Positions 1 through 8,548 of a DNA stretch of 35,508 bases are shown piece by piece (the stretch's first letter is position 1; each line of letters starts with the position of its first letter). The stretch comes from Candidatus Falkowbacteria bacterium CG10_big_fil_rev_8_21_14_0_10_37_14. GTDB lineage: Bacteria > Patescibacteriota > Patescibacteriia > Patescibacteriales > Patescibacteriaceae. The DNA lies in the NCBI GenBank assembly GCA_002778705.1, contig PFAM01000013.1, positions 135,853-171,360 on the forward strand. Reading direction: 5' to 3'. The notes beneath the pieces were generated by a model. That model saw nothing but the letters and a program-made list of their open reading frames with translations. It had not been told where the DNA came from and made no database searches. A program made the position numbers and the translations under genes.

Positions 1-171
1 TATTTTAAGAGTTTTAAGTAAAATAAATATCCACGCCGGTTTGTTTCTGTCTTTGATGATTTTTAACAGTAAGAATGTCTAAGCACTATTGATTTTATAT
101 AAATTTAGTATTAATTTGAGTGTGCCAAAATGGCAACGGTTTGATGGGTTTATTTTTTAATTTTTAATGGT

Positions 172-1362
172 ATGTATCAACAATATAAGAAATATGTGGA
201 GCAAACTCTAGAAACTATTAAAGAAGCTGGTTTGTTTAAAAAAGAGCGGGTCTTAATTAGTCCGCAAGGTGCTAAAATCACTATCGAATCAGGTGAACAA
301 GTGCTTAATTTCTGTGCTAATAATTATTTGGGTTTATCAGCTAATTCGGAAGTGATTGCGGCTGCTAAGCAATCTTTAGATAGTTGCGGTTATGGTTTAT
401 CTTCGGTGCGTTTTATTTGTGGCACACAAGATATTCATAAAAATTTGGAAGCTAAAATTTCAGAATTTTTAGGTACTGAAGATACTATTTTATATGCCGC
501 TGCTTTTGATGCAAATGGCGGGATTTTTGAGCCGTTGCTAAATGAGGAGGACGCGATTATTTCTGATGAATTAAATCATGCTTCGATTATTGATGGAGTG
601 CGACTCTGTAAGGCTGAACGCTATCGTTATAAAAACGGTGACATGGCGGATTTGGAGGTTCAATTAGAGGCCGCTAAAAACAAGAGGTATCGTTTGATTG
701 CTACTGATGGAGTATTTTCGATGGACGGGTCGATTGCTAAGTTAGCTCAAATTTGTGATTTAGCTGAAAAATATCAAGCTTTGGTTTTGGTAGATGATAG
801 TCACGCAACGGGCTTTATTGGTCAAACCGGCAGAGGTACGGCTGAACACTGTCAGGTAATGGGGCGAGTGGATATTATTACTTCAACCTTGGGTAAAGCC
901 TTGGGTGGGGCGATGGGTGGTTTTACCAGTGGCCGTAAAGAGATAATTAATTTACTGAGACAGCGTTCACGTCCTTATTTGTTTTCTAATTCTTTGGCTC
1001 CAGTAATTGTGGGTGCCGCTACTAAGGTTTTGGAGCTGTTAAGTAACAGCACGGAATTAAGGGATCGGTTGATGGCTAATGCTAAATACTTTAGAGAGGA
1101 GATGACTAAAGCTGGCTTTGATATCAAACCAGGAATTCATCCTATTGTGCCAGTAATGTTATATGATGCTAAAATTGCTCAAGAGTTTGCTGAAAAATTA
1201 TTAGCCGAAGGGATTTATGTTATTGGATTTTTTTATCCAGTGGTGCCAAAAGATTTAGCTCGCATTAGAGTGCAAATTTCTGCAGCGCATCAACAGAATG
1301 ATTTGGATTTGGCGGTGAGAGCTTTTGTGAAAATCGGCAAAGAATTGTCAGTAATAGATTAA
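172..1362 (+). CDS. kbl: Glycine C-acetyltransferase (2-amino-3-ketobutyrate CoA ligase)
   Basis: The 396-residue protein is a class II alpha-oxoamine synthase (PLP fold type I). In the known family reaction it joins glycine and acetyl-CoA to give 2-amino-3-oxobutyrate, or runs in reverse in threonine breakdown. The PLP lysine is K242 in the stretch STLGKALGG, and DDSHATG supplies the PLP-ring aspartate and histidine. The stretch after the lysine ([15 protein letters not shown]) matches Kbl better than the sister enzymes BioF, HemA or SPT. Length equals the usual ~398. The ATG at 172 follows a T/A-rich leader without a clear Shine-Dalgarno. A short hairpin (GCCA-aaa-TGGC, about 124-134) sits upstream. 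No threonine dehydrogenase lies beside it in the window, so its pathway role here is open. Confidence 0.9.
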   Translation: MYQQYKKYVEQTLETIKEAGLFKKERVLISPQGAKITIESGEQVLNFCANNYLGLSANSEVIAAAKQSLDSCGYGLSSVRFICGTQDIHKNLEAKISEFLGTEDTILYAAAFDANGGIFEPLLNEEDAIISDELNHASIIDGVRLCKAERYRYKNGDMADLEVQLEAAKNKRYRLIATDGVFSMDGSIAKLAQICDLAEKYQALVLVDDSHATGFIGQTGRGTAEHCQVMGRVDIITSTLGKALGGAMGGFTSGRKEIINLLRQRSRPYLFSNSLAPVIVGAATKVLELLSNSTELRDRLMANAKYFREEMTKAGFDIKPGIHPIVPVMLYDAKIAQEFAEKLLAEGIYVIGFFYPVVPKDLARIRVQISAAHQQNDLDLAVRAFVKIGKELSVID

Positions 1363-1415
1363 AACTTAATAGCAAAGGCTACATTGTATCATTATTTAAA
1401 TTAACCAATTGCTAT

Positions 1416-1439
1416 GGTGTTTAAAGACGGATAAACACC
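1416..1439. repeat. 8-bp perfect hairpin in the kbl-arsR gap
   Basis: GGTGTTTA and TAAACACC face each other across an 8-nt loop. It lies in a 374-bp gene-free gap (1363-1736). The gap also has loosely repeated 'CTATnGTG/CTATGATT' words and a second hairpin CACGC/GCGTG at 1621-1640. There is no T-run directly after this hairpin, so it is not an obvious terminator. No ORF or tRNA was seen in the gap. Confidence 0.4.
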
Positions 1440-1649
1440 AACTGGCTATTGTGTTTTTACTGGCTATGATTCGGAATATGTTTATACTAGAAATATAAAT
1501 AACTTAGTGACCAATACCACAGTTTTAAATTAAGACGGTGAGACAAAAATTAATTATACTAAGTACTGTTTTAGTGTTAAATTTGATAAAATTATTTTCA
1601 GTAAGAGCAGAAAAAAGTATCACGCAAAATCTGAAGCGTGCTCAACAAC

Positions 1650-1670
1650 AGATGTCCTGGCGTCTTTTTT
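1650..1670 (+). terminator. Putative Rho-independent terminator before arsR
   Basis: A 5-bp stem AGATG/CGTCT (one G-U pair) with a 6-nt loop runs straight into a run of six T. It would stop plus-strand transcription before the arsR promoter. The stem is short, so confidence is moderate. Confidence 0.5.
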
Positions 1671-1717
1671 ATTCTAATATAATTTTTTGTGCTCTAATTT
1701 AAAATAATATACTAGGT

Positions 1718-1746
1718 TTGACCAGATAACTATAAGATGTTAGTAT
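1718..1746 (+). promoter_or_regulatory. arsR promoter (sigma70-type)
   Basis: The -35 box TTGACC (1718-1723) and -10 box TAGTAT (1741-1746) are 17 bp apart. The -10 box overlaps the left end of the arsR palindrome, the usual layout of a self-repressed ArsR-family promoter. Predicted transcription start is near 1753. Confidence 0.65.
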
Positions 1747-1767
1747 ATCAATATATATTGATATACT
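1742..1767. promoter_or_regulatory. 26-bp perfect palindromic operator for the ArsR repressor
   Basis: The two 13-bp halves (AGTATATCAATAT and its exact reverse complement) form a perfect palindrome covering the -10 box and start point. ArsR/SmtB repressors bind AT-rich 12-2-12-type inverted repeats in this position. Binding by the neighbouring protein is inferred from position and symmetry. Confidence 0.75.
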
Positions 1768-1769
1768 AT

Positions 1770-2084
1770 ATGATAAATAAAGTTTGTGTAAACAGAAAAG
1801 TATCTTTGGAGTTTGGTGATTTGTCTAAATTTTTTAAGGTGGTTGGAGAAGAGAATCGTTTAAGAATTCTCTGTCTTTTAAAAACGGGGGAGTGTTGCGT
1901 TTGTGAGATCTTTGAAAACTTAGATTTGTCACAAAACTTGATTTCCAGCCATCTTAGGGTTTTAAGAGAATCTAAATTAATTAAATTTAGAGAAGAAAAA
2001 CAAAAACATTATTATTCAATAAATAAAAAAGTGTTTAAAAAATATAATCGGTTATTAGCTAAATTTTTAAAAAGTTATGAGTAA
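1770..2084 (+). CDS. ArsR/SmtB-family metal-responsive repressor
   Basis: A 104-aa winged-helix protein. NRLRILCLL is followed by the Cys-rich stretch ECCVCE (C42, C43, C45 from this start), placed like the ELCVCDL thiolate site of As(III)-sensing ArsR proteins. The recognition helix LSQNLISSHLRVLRE and wing KQKHYYSIN follow. An upstream ATG at 1737 would add 11 residues (MLVYQYILIYY), but those codons are the promoter and operator palindrome and lie before the predicted transcription start. The ATG at 1770 is therefore preferred. Its stop overlaps the next gene's ATG by 8 nt, giving translational coupling. The exact metal, arsenite or another thiophilic ion, cannot be read from sequence. Confidence 0.85.
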   Translation: MINKVCVNRKVSLEFGDLSKFFKVVGEENRLRILCLLKTGECCVCEIFENLDLSQNLISSHLRVLRESKLIKFREEKQKHYYSINKKVFKKYNRLLAKFLKSYE

Positions 2085-3228
2085 AAAAATAAATTGGCAC
2101 TATTTAAGACAAGTTTCTCAGCTGGCGACTATTGTTTTGGTTGTGTATTTAACGCTTAATCATTTAAACTTAGGAATTGAAAAGGCAGCACCTATTGATG
2201 CTTATTGTCCTTTTGGTGGTTTTGAAAGCTTGTTAACTTACATAACTACGGGAGAGTTTTTAAATAGAATTTTACTGAGTGCTTTTACTTTACTGGCAAT
2301 AGTTTTGCTATTTACTATATTTTTTGGTCGAGTTTTTTGTGGATATTTTTGTCCGCTAGGTGCACTTCAGGAAATGATTAGATGGTTTGGTAGAAAAATA
2401 GGCATTAAAAAAGATGTAGAGCTTCCGGTGGTCATTGATAAATATGCTCGTTATTTAAAATACATAATTTTGGTAGTGATTATAGTTCTGTCTTATAAAT
2501 TAGGAGATTTGGTTTTTAGAAATTATGATCCTTATAATGCTTTAATGCACTTAGGTAATGAATGGGAAGAAAAAGTTTATGGCTATAGTATTTTAATTAT
2601 TTTATTAGTGACTTCTCTGTTTACTAAGAGTTTTTGGTGTCGATATTTTTGTCCTCTGGGGGCGGCTTTAGGAGTGGCTAAGAAATTTAGTTTTTTTAGA
2701 TTAAAGAGGAATGAAAAAACTTGTATTGCTTGTAATCATTGTAATGATGTTTGTCCAGCTGGTTTGGATGTAGCTAATAGTGATGTAGTTAAATCAGCTG
2801 ATTGTATTAGTTGTTTAAATTGCGTGAGTGATTGTCCAAAAAATAGTTTAACGGTTTCTATTTTTGGTAAAAAGATATTTAAAAATAAGTTTACGATAAT
2901 AGTGGTTGTTCTATTTGTGACTACTGTTATAGGTGCGTCATTTTCACCTTTATGGCAACAAAAACTAGGGTCTAATATGAAGGATGCCCAAGGGCAGATT
3001 GATGTTAGAAGTATTAGAGGTAGTAATACCTTAGAGTTTATTATTAAGGAGACGGGCTTACCGTTTACGGCCTTTCAAAAAGAATTTAATTTGCCAGCTG
3101 ATATCGATCAAGTTATAATGTTAAAAGAAATAGCGCATAAGTATGACTTAAAAAACAAGGCGGGAGAGCCACTGGAAACAGAAGATTTTCGTCAATTTAT
3201 TGAAAATAATTTAAAAAGTAAAAAGTAA
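2077..3228 (+). CDS. NapH/CcoG-like membrane polyferredoxin
   Basis: A 383-aa inner-membrane iron-sulfur protein with about five transmembrane segments. Two membrane CxxxCP motifs are visible (C88GYFC92P and C188RYFC192P), followed by two [4Fe-4S] ferredoxin clusters (C216/219/222/226 and C243/246/249/253). This is the NapH/NosR/CcoG/RdxA electron-transfer plan. After a last TM helix (~270-290) comes a ~80-residue tail (RGSNTLEFIIKETGLP...) like the small helical tail seen on some ferredoxin and DUF4405 membrane proteins. It starts inside the end of arsR, so it belongs to that regulon. It likely passes electrons across or into the membrane; the partner is unknown. Reductase-type electron transfer for metal stress is an inference from context. 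Confidence 0.8.
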   Translation: MSKKINWHYLRQVSQLATIVLVVYLTLNHLNLGIEKAAPIDAYCPFGGFESLLTYITTGEFLNRILLSAFTLLAIVLLFTIFFGRVFCGYFCPLGALQEMIRWFGRKIGIKKDVELPVVIDKYARYLKYIILVVIIVLSYKLGDLVFRNYDPYNALMHLGNEWEEKVYGYSILIILLVTSLFTKSFWCRYFCPLGAALGVAKKFSFFRLKRNEKTCIACNHCNDVCPAGLDVANSDVVKSADCISCLNCVSDCPKNSLTVSIFGKKIFKNKFTIIVVVLFVTTVIGASFSPLWQQKLGSNMKDAQGQIDVRSIRGSNTLEFIIKETGLPFTAFQKEFNLPADIDQVIMLKEIAHKYDLKNKAGEPLETEDFRQFIENNLKSKK

Positions 3229-3239
3229 TTAATAATTTT

Positions 3240-4136
3240 ATGTTTACAAAAAATGAAGGGGTAATAGATCGCTTAATTAGAGTGATTTTAGCTGAAGTAT
3301 TTTTTATGCTAGCTTGGTTTTGGTTTGGTGGTGTGACGCAAATAATTTTATATACATTGAGTTTTGTAATGTTACTGACGGCAGTAATCGGTTTTTGTGG
3401 TTTGTATAAATTTTTTAGTTGTAACACTAAGCATGGTGAAAAAAAAGTATCAAAAATTGCGATAGCTAGTTTTGTGATTGTTTTTGTAATTATAGCCATT
3501 GCGGGTGGATACTATAGTAATTTTTTTAGTAAAAAATTATTTTTAGAAGATTTTAATGTGATGAATAATTATTATAAACAAACATTATTTAATACCGGTC
3601 AAGACAAGCGAGAGGAGTCAATTGCAAACTATGACAAGTTGGTTTTAGAATGTGCTAAGTTTTCTAAAAAATATTCTAATTATCACCCTCAAGTTGTGGC
3701 TAAAGATAAGAATTTTAATTCAGATTTGGCTAAAGTATCGGAGTTTATTACAAGTTTGAAAGATAAGGTTTATACTGGTGATTTGAAGGAGTCTCATCTT
3801 GACTTTGAAGAAGTTCGTCCTATTTTTCAAGATATTTTAAAGCGTAATGGTTTTTCGATGTTGGCTGTTTATTTGGTTGATTTTCATGATTCAATGGAAA
3901 AGGTGATTGCTGAGGCTGATAAAAAGAACTCAGTTGGAGTTATTGAAACTTATGTTGATGCTAATAATAAATTAATAACTGTTGAGGAGGTGGCTAATGA
4001 TGATGAAATTAAAGCTATTAGAAATAATCTGGAGGCATTATTAAATTTAGCTAAGTCTGGGAATACTGAGGACTTGGCGATCCAAGCGGCTGAGCTAAAA
4101 AGTAGTTTTGTTAAAGTTTATTTAAAAAGAGGTTAG
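3240..4136 (+). CDS. DUF2892-like membrane domain fused to a helical extracytoplasmic domain
   Basis: 298 aa. Residues 1-65 look like a DUF2892/YgaP-type two-helix membrane unit: NEGVIDRLIRVILAE, then TAVIGFCGLYKFFSCNT with its typical cysteines. A third TM segment (~72-92) leads to a ~200-residue mostly helical soluble domain that I do not recognise. It carries HLDFEEVRPIFQDILKRN and a DFHDSMEKVIAEAD stretch, with His, Asp and Glu spaced along amphipathic helices as in four-helix metal- or heme-binding bundles. That binding is speculative. It starts 11 nt after the polyferredoxin gene and is probably in the same transcript. Together they suggest a membrane redox module under ArsR control. 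Confidence 0.65.
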   Translation: MFTKNEGVIDRLIRVILAEVFFMLAWFWFGGVTQIILYTLSFVMLLTAVIGFCGLYKFFSCNTKHGEKKVSKIAIASFVIVFVIIAIAGGYYSNFFSKKLFLEDFNVMNNYYKQTLFNTGQDKREESIANYDKLVLECAKFSKKYSNYHPQVVAKDKNFNSDLAKVSEFITSLKDKVYTGDLKESHLDFEEVRPIFQDILKRNGFSMLAVYLVDFHDSMEKVIAEADKKNSVGVIETYVDANNKLITVEEVANDDEIKAIRNNLEALLNLAKSGNTEDLAIQAAELKSSFVKVYLKRG

Positions 4137-4198
4137 ATAAACTTTTGCAGTAAAGATTTTTATTGTTTTTGATTTCTTGATAGAGAAAGGGATGGCTT

Positions 4199-4225
4199 TT
4201 GTTAATACTTTAATTAGTCTATAAT
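4199..4225 (+). promoter_or_regulatory. Possible promoter for the MFS gene
   Basis: TTGTTA (4199-4204) and a perfect TATAAT (4220-4225) are 15 bp apart; reading TTTGTT instead gives 16 bp. It lies 50 bp before the MFS start, in the 138-bp gap, so the transporter can be expressed apart from arsR. Confidence 0.45.
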
Positions 4226-4274
4226 CAAAATTAACAGTAAGTTTTTGATTGGTTTTTAAAGTTCAGTTTAATAT

Positions 4275-5459
4275 ATGAAAAATAAATTATTTAATGTTCA
4301 CCCCGATGTTGTAAAATTGGGGTTGGTTAGTTTTTTTACTGATTTGAGTTCTGAGGCTATTTTTTCAGTGTTTTCTGTGTTTTTTACGGTCATAGTTGGT
4401 GCTTCGGTAGCACTTTTAGGCTTGATTGAGGGTTTAGCCGATTTTTCGGCGTCTTCTCTGGATTATTTAGCTGGATGGTTATCAGATAAATCTGGTAAAC
4501 GAAAGCCTTTGGCTTTGGCTGGTTATGGTTTTTCAACTTTAGCTAAATTAATGTTATTGATTGGTAGTTCTGTAGCAGCTTTAGCCTCCTTTAGAATTAT
4601 TGAACGCCTAGGTAAAAGTTTTCGAGGAGCACCTAGAGACGCTTGGTTGGCAGATGTGGCCAGTGAGGGTAATCGAGGATATGCTTTTGGCTTACATAAA
4701 ACTATGGATAAAACCGGAGCAATTTTAGGCCCTTTATTGGCTTATTTTTTATTAAACAAATTTGGTCAAGGATTTAATACTTTTAATTTGATTTTTGTTT
4801 TTGCGGTTATTATGGCTTTTATCTCCGTAGTAATTTTGGCTATTATGAAAGACCGACCAGGAATGTCGCACAAAAGAGAAAATATTTTCTTGGCAGCTAA
4901 AACTTTAAGTCCGAGGTTTAAGGCTTACATGATTCCGGCTGGTATTTTTTCTTTGGCTTATTTTAGTTTTGGTTTTTTACTACTGAGGGCTTATGCTAGT
5001 GGTTTTGCAATTAAAGATGTAGTTTTGTTGTACGCCTTGTTTAACATGGCTTTTGTGATGGTTGCGGTACCAATTGGAAAACTGGGTGATTGGATTGGGC
5101 GTAAATATATAGTGATGTTGGGTTATGCGGTGTATATTTTAATGTCCTTAGGTTTTATATTTGCTACGACTAAATGGGAAGTGGTTGGCTTGTTTATACT
5201 TTTTGGTATTTTTTACAGTATTGATGAAGCACAGAGTAAGGCTTTTATTGCGGATATTGAAAGAGATCGAAGAGCTACGGCCATGGGACTTTATAATTTT
5301 ATAACAGGTTTGATTTATTTACCGGCTTCGGTGATTGCAGGAGCTCTTTGGGCCATGAATCCTGTTTATGCCTTTGTTTTTGCAACGGCAACAGCTTGTA
5401 TGGCTTTGGTGGCGTTTATAATTATTAAGCCTTGGAAAGAAAAATCAATAAAAATTTAA
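4275..5459 (+). CDS. Major facilitator superfamily transporter
   Basis: A 394-aa protein with about 12 hydrophobic segments. The signature between TM2 and TM3 is GWLSDKSGKRKPL, with a repeat-like GKLGDWIGRKY in the second half. ERLGKSFRGAPRDAWLAD and GYAFGLHKTMDKTGAILGPLLA match a subgroup of MFS exporters starting with 'SFFTDLSSE'. The substrate is unknown. It follows the ArsR/ferredoxin genes on the same strand after a 138-bp gap that holds a candidate promoter. A role in metal or drug efflux is plausible from that context but not shown. Confidence 0.8.
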   Translation: MKNKLFNVHPDVVKLGLVSFFTDLSSEAIFSVFSVFFTVIVGASVALLGLIEGLADFSASSLDYLAGWLSDKSGKRKPLALAGYGFSTLAKLMLLIGSSVAALASFRIIERLGKSFRGAPRDAWLADVASEGNRGYAFGLHKTMDKTGAILGPLLAYFLLNKFGQGFNTFNLIFVFAVIMAFISVVILAIMKDRPGMSHKRENIFLAAKTLSPRFKAYMIPAGIFSLAYFSFGFLLLRAYASGFAIKDVVLLYALFNMAFVMVAVPIGKLGDWIGRKYIVMLGYAVYILMSLGFIFATTKWEVVGLFILFGIFYSIDEAQSKAFIADIERDRRATAMGLYNFITGLIYLPASVIAGALWAMNPVYAFVFATATACMALVAFIIIKPWKEKSIKI

Positions 5460-5580
5460 TCATAGCTATTTAAAAAAATAATTGACTATTAATGATTAGG
5501 AGAGCAAAATATTAAATAATATGAGACTAATTAAAAGGTAAGAATAAAAATATTTTTAATCAGGCTAAATAATTAGTTTT

Positions 5581-5968
5581 ATGTTTAAAAAAGCAAAAAA
5601 ATCAATAAACAAAGAACAATGTTTTGTTTGGTTTGGCTTTAATATGATGGAGATTATAGTAGTTGTGACTATTTTTGGAATGATATCTAGTGTTATTTTT
5701 GTCGCGATTTCAGATATAAGAAATAAAGCTCTTAATGTTAAAAGACTTGATGATATAGAAAATATTAGAGAGGCTTTGCGATTTTATAAAAAAGATATAG
5801 GGAGTTATCCGCTAGTATTTAGGTAGTACTATTTATAGGCTTGTAATATAACCATCGCCGCAGTTTTAGGAAATTATATAATTATTGTTCGTGACTTAAA
5901 CGCGCTATACTTATTATAACAGTAAAGATGTTAATTACTACCTCTATATTTGGCCGATAGAATTATAA
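5581..5968 (+). pseudogene. Decayed type IV prepilin-like gene
   Basis: The intact part (5581-5826, 81 aa) has a basic leader, then GFNMMEIIVVVTIFGMISS with glutamate at +5 after the Gly-Phe cleavage site. It continues with a pilin alpha-helix ending FYKKDIGSYP. It stops right after this motif, where prepilins normally continue for 60 or more residues. About 75 bp later, in another frame, codons 5900-5968 read RYTYYNSKDVNYYLYIWPIEL then stop, which resembles a prepilin C-terminal strand region. I infer a frame-disrupted prepilin. The short form could still be made. The leader is odd: NMM replaces the usual TLI/TLV. Confidence 0.55.
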
Positions 5969-5977
5969 TTATCAGTA

Positions 5978-6403
5978 ATGATATATATGGATTACAGAAA
6001 ATATGAACCAGAGAGAAGGATTTTTCATTGGTTAACTGTTCCAATTGTTTGGTTGCCATTACCATTTATTTTGATTTTGGATTTAGTAATTATGCTCTAT
6101 CAAGTTTTATGTTTTCCGATCTATAAAATTGAACGGGTTAAAAGATCAGAGTATATTTTAGTAATGGATCGAAATAAACTAGATTATTTATATGGTTTAG
6201 AAAAATTAGGTTGTATGTATTGCGGTTATGCTAATGGTGTTTTTCGCTATATAAAAGAAGTGGCTGGAAGAACTGAGAAATATTGGTGTGGCGTAATGCA
6301 TGAAGATAAGCCAGGGTTTAAAATTCAAGAGGATCAAGTAATAAAAAAATTTGCTAAGTTTGGTGACGAGGCCGATTTTAATGAGAAGTATAAAAAGATT
6401 TAG
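5978..6403 (+). CDS. Conserved protein of unknown function, membrane-anchored, Cys-rich
   Basis: 141 aa (132 aa if the third-codon ATG at 5987 is used). One or two hydrophobic segments (WLTVPIVWLPLPFILILDLVIMLYQVLCFPIY) are followed by a conserved-looking core: DRNKLDYLYGLEKLGCMYCGYANGVFRYIKEVAGRTEKYWCGVMH. I recognise the CxYCGYANG...RTExYWC pattern as a widespread uncharacterised bacterial family, but know no function for it. The CxxC and the later Cys-His pair could bind a metal (inference). It stands alone between a pilin remnant and the malic enzyme operon. Confidence 0.75.
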   Translation: MIYMDYRKYEPERRIFHWLTVPIVWLPLPFILILDLVIMLYQVLCFPIYKIERVKRSEYILVMDRNKLDYLYGLEKLGCMYCGYANGVFRYIKEVAGRTEKYWCGVMHEDKPGFKIQEDQVIKKFAKFGDEADFNEKYKKI

Positions 6404-6519
6404 TTTTATTTAAAAAGGTTAAAAATAGATCGACTATCATTTGATTTATTTTTGTTGCCGACTTGAATAGTGGAATGGAATATGCTAGGGTTTAGATAGT
6501 TTATTATTTAAAAAAAAAT

Positions 6520-7659
6520 ATGACAGACGTGTATCAGGATTCTTTGTTGTTACATCAAGTAAATCGAGGTAAGTTTGAAATAAAAAGTAAAGTACGACTT
6601 AACGATAAAAATGATTTATCACTAGCTTATACTCCTGGAGTGGCGGAGATTTGTCGTGTAATTGCGGCGGATAAAAATCGAGCGTTGGACCTAACTTTAA
6701 AAGGTAATACTGTGGCAGTTATTTCTGATGGTAGTGCTATTTTAGGTTTAGGCAATTTAGGTCCAGAAGCGGCAATTCCGGTTATGGAAGGCAAGTGTTT
6801 GCTGTTTAAAGAATTTGCCGGAGTAGATGCTTTACCTATTTGTTTAAATACTCAAGATACGGAAGAAATAATCAAGACTGTAAAAAATATCGCACCGGTC
6901 TTTGGTGGGATTAATCTGGAAGATATTTCTGCTCCACGATGTTTTGAAATTGAAGCTCGACTTAAAGCTGAGCTGGATATTCCGGTAATGCACGATGATC
7001 AACATGGCACAGCAACCGTAGTCTTAGCAGCTTTAATCAACGCTTTGAAATTAGTGGAATTAAATAAGAGCACAGCCAAATTAGTGGTTAATGGAGCTGG
7101 AGCGGCTGGGAATGCGGTGACAGATTTGTTGATTGTTTACGGTTTTAAAAATATTATTGTATGTGATAGAACTGGTGCTGTTTACGAAGGGCGACCAGAT
7201 TTGAATGAGTCTAAACAAAAATTAGCTAAGCAAACTAATCCTAATAAAATTAGTGGGGGGTTAGCTGAAGTAATTGTTAATGCTGATATTTTTATTGGGG
7301 TAAGTGCTCCAGGGGCTTTGACTGGTGAAATGATTAAAGCTATGAGTGCGAAGCCAATTATTTTTGCTTTAGCTAATCCAACTCCAGAAATTATGCCAGA
7401 ATTAGCGAAAGAAGCAGGAGCTTTTATAGTGGCTAGTGGGAGAAGTGATTACCCAAATCAGATTAATAATGTTTTAGCTTTTCCTGGTATTTTCCGTGGA
7501 GCTTTGGATAATCGAGTTAAGCAAATTACCGATGAAATGTTGATTAGAGCTGCAGAAAATTTAGCTGACTTAGTGATTAATCCAACTCCTGAAGAAATTT
7601 TGCCTGATGCGTTTAATAAGAAGGTAGCAAAAACTGTGGCAGCGGCTATTTATGAATAA
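6520..7659 (+). CDS. NAD(P)-dependent malic enzyme (short form)
   Basis: 379 aa. It oxidatively decarboxylates malate to pyruvate and CO2 with NAD(P) reduction. AYTPGVAEICR, GLGNLGPEAAIPVMEGK, GGINLEDISAPRCFEIE and MHDDQHGTATV are the malate- and metal-binding motifs. The Rossmann motif is VVNGAGAAGNAV. Length fits the small bacterial type (YtsJ-like) without the phosphotransacetylase-like extension of MaeB. It overlaps the next gene by 8 nt, so it heads a four-gene run ending at 9041. In a reduced genome it would supply pyruvate and reducing power. Confidence 0.93.
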   Translation: MTDVYQDSLLLHQVNRGKFEIKSKVRLNDKNDLSLAYTPGVAEICRVIAADKNRALDLTLKGNTVAVISDGSAILGLGNLGPEAAIPVMEGKCLLFKEFAGVDALPICLNTQDTEEIIKTVKNIAPVFGGINLEDISAPRCFEIEARLKAELDIPVMHDDQHGTATVVLAALINALKLVELNKSTAKLVVNGAGAAGNAVTDLLIVYGFKNIIVCDRTGAVYEGRPDLNESKQKLAKQTNPNKISGGLAEVIVNADIFIGVSAPGALTGEMIKAMSAKPIIFALANPTPEIMPELAKEAGAFIVASGRSDYPNQINNVLAFPGIFRGALDNRVKQITDEMLIRAAENLADLVINPTPEEILPDAFNKKVAKTVAAAIYE

Positions 7660-8539
7660 TAAAAAAATAATCATAATTATTTTGGCGTTGTTGGTTGTTG
7701 TGTGGTTGGTTGTTACCGGTTATTTTTTATATAAATTTTTATATTCTGATTCTTTGAAGATATCTAGTACTTTGTTTACGGCTCCTAGGCATGTTATTAA
7801 TCCTCCAATAATTTTAACGTCAGTCGAACCAGTGGTTATTAAATCAGTTGGAGAAAAACCGATTGAATTGATTGATCGGGTTGAACCAATAGTTGTCCAG
7901 GAACCGATTTTGACAGAAAAAAAAGCAATTGTTTCAACTTCACCAGCTATATCAAAAACAGTTATTAAATTTATTGTGCCTTTTGCAGCACAAGCGCCTT
8001 TTGGCGAGTGGTCTGATCCCAAACAACAAAATGCTTGTGAAGAAATATCGGCTGTGATGACGATAGCTTGGGCTAAAGGAGAAACCTTAACTCTTAAAGA
8101 GGCGAAAGATCGAGTTATTGCTATTTCTGATTGGGAACAAGAAACTTATGGTAGCTATCAAGATACTTCGACGATTGATACTGTGAAAAGGATTTTTAAA
8201 GAATATTTTGATTATCAAAAAGTCGAGGTGTTTGATAATGTTACAATGAGTGATATTATCAAAGAATTAGAGAGTGGTAATTTAGTAGCAGTTCCTACTA
8301 ATGGTAAATTACTCCACAACCCTTTTTTTACTGCGCCAGGTCCAGCAACACACATGTTGGTAATTAGCGGTTATGATTATAGAGCTAAAGAGTTTATAAC
8401 TAACGATCCAGGTACTAGACAGGGCGAAGATTATCGCTATAAGCAAGAGATATTATTTGAAGCGATTAGAGATTATCCAACAGGTTATCATGAGCCGATT
8501 AAAGGTATTCAAAAAAACATGATTGTGGTTAAAAAATAA
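7652..8539 (+). CDS. Secreted or membrane-anchored C39-like cysteine peptidase
   Basis: 295 aa. An N-terminal TM helix (residues ~4-28) is followed by a Val/Pro/Glu-rich linker (~35-105). The catalytic domain begins at VPFAAQAPFGEWSDPKQQNACEE. Catalytic residues by motif are C129, H234 (THMLVISGYD) and N251/D252 (NDPGTRQGEDYRY), the peptidase C39_2 arrangement. A bacteriocin-processing role is unlikely because no ABC transporter is attached; cell-surface protein or peptide cleavage is more likely. Its ATG overlaps the malic enzyme stop, so the two are co-transcribed. Confidence 0.8.
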   Translation: MNNKKIIIIILALLVVVWLVVTGYFLYKFLYSDSLKISSTLFTAPRHVINPPIILTSVEPVVIKSVGEKPIELIDRVEPIVVQEPILTEKKAIVSTSPAISKTVIKFIVPFAAQAPFGEWSDPKQQNACEEISAVMTIAWAKGETLTLKEAKDRVIAISDWEQETYGSYQDTSTIDTVKRIFKEYFDYQKVEVFDNVTMSDIIKELESGNLVAVPTNGKLLHNPFFTAPGPATHMLVISGYDYRAKEFITNDPGTRQGEDYRYKQEILFEAIRDYPTGYHEPIKGIQKNMIVVKK

Positions 8540-8548
8540 TTTAAATTT

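Noticed and set aside
1737-1769. Upstream start for ArsR
   Set aside because: These codons are the -10 box and operator palindrome and lie largely before the predicted transcription start.
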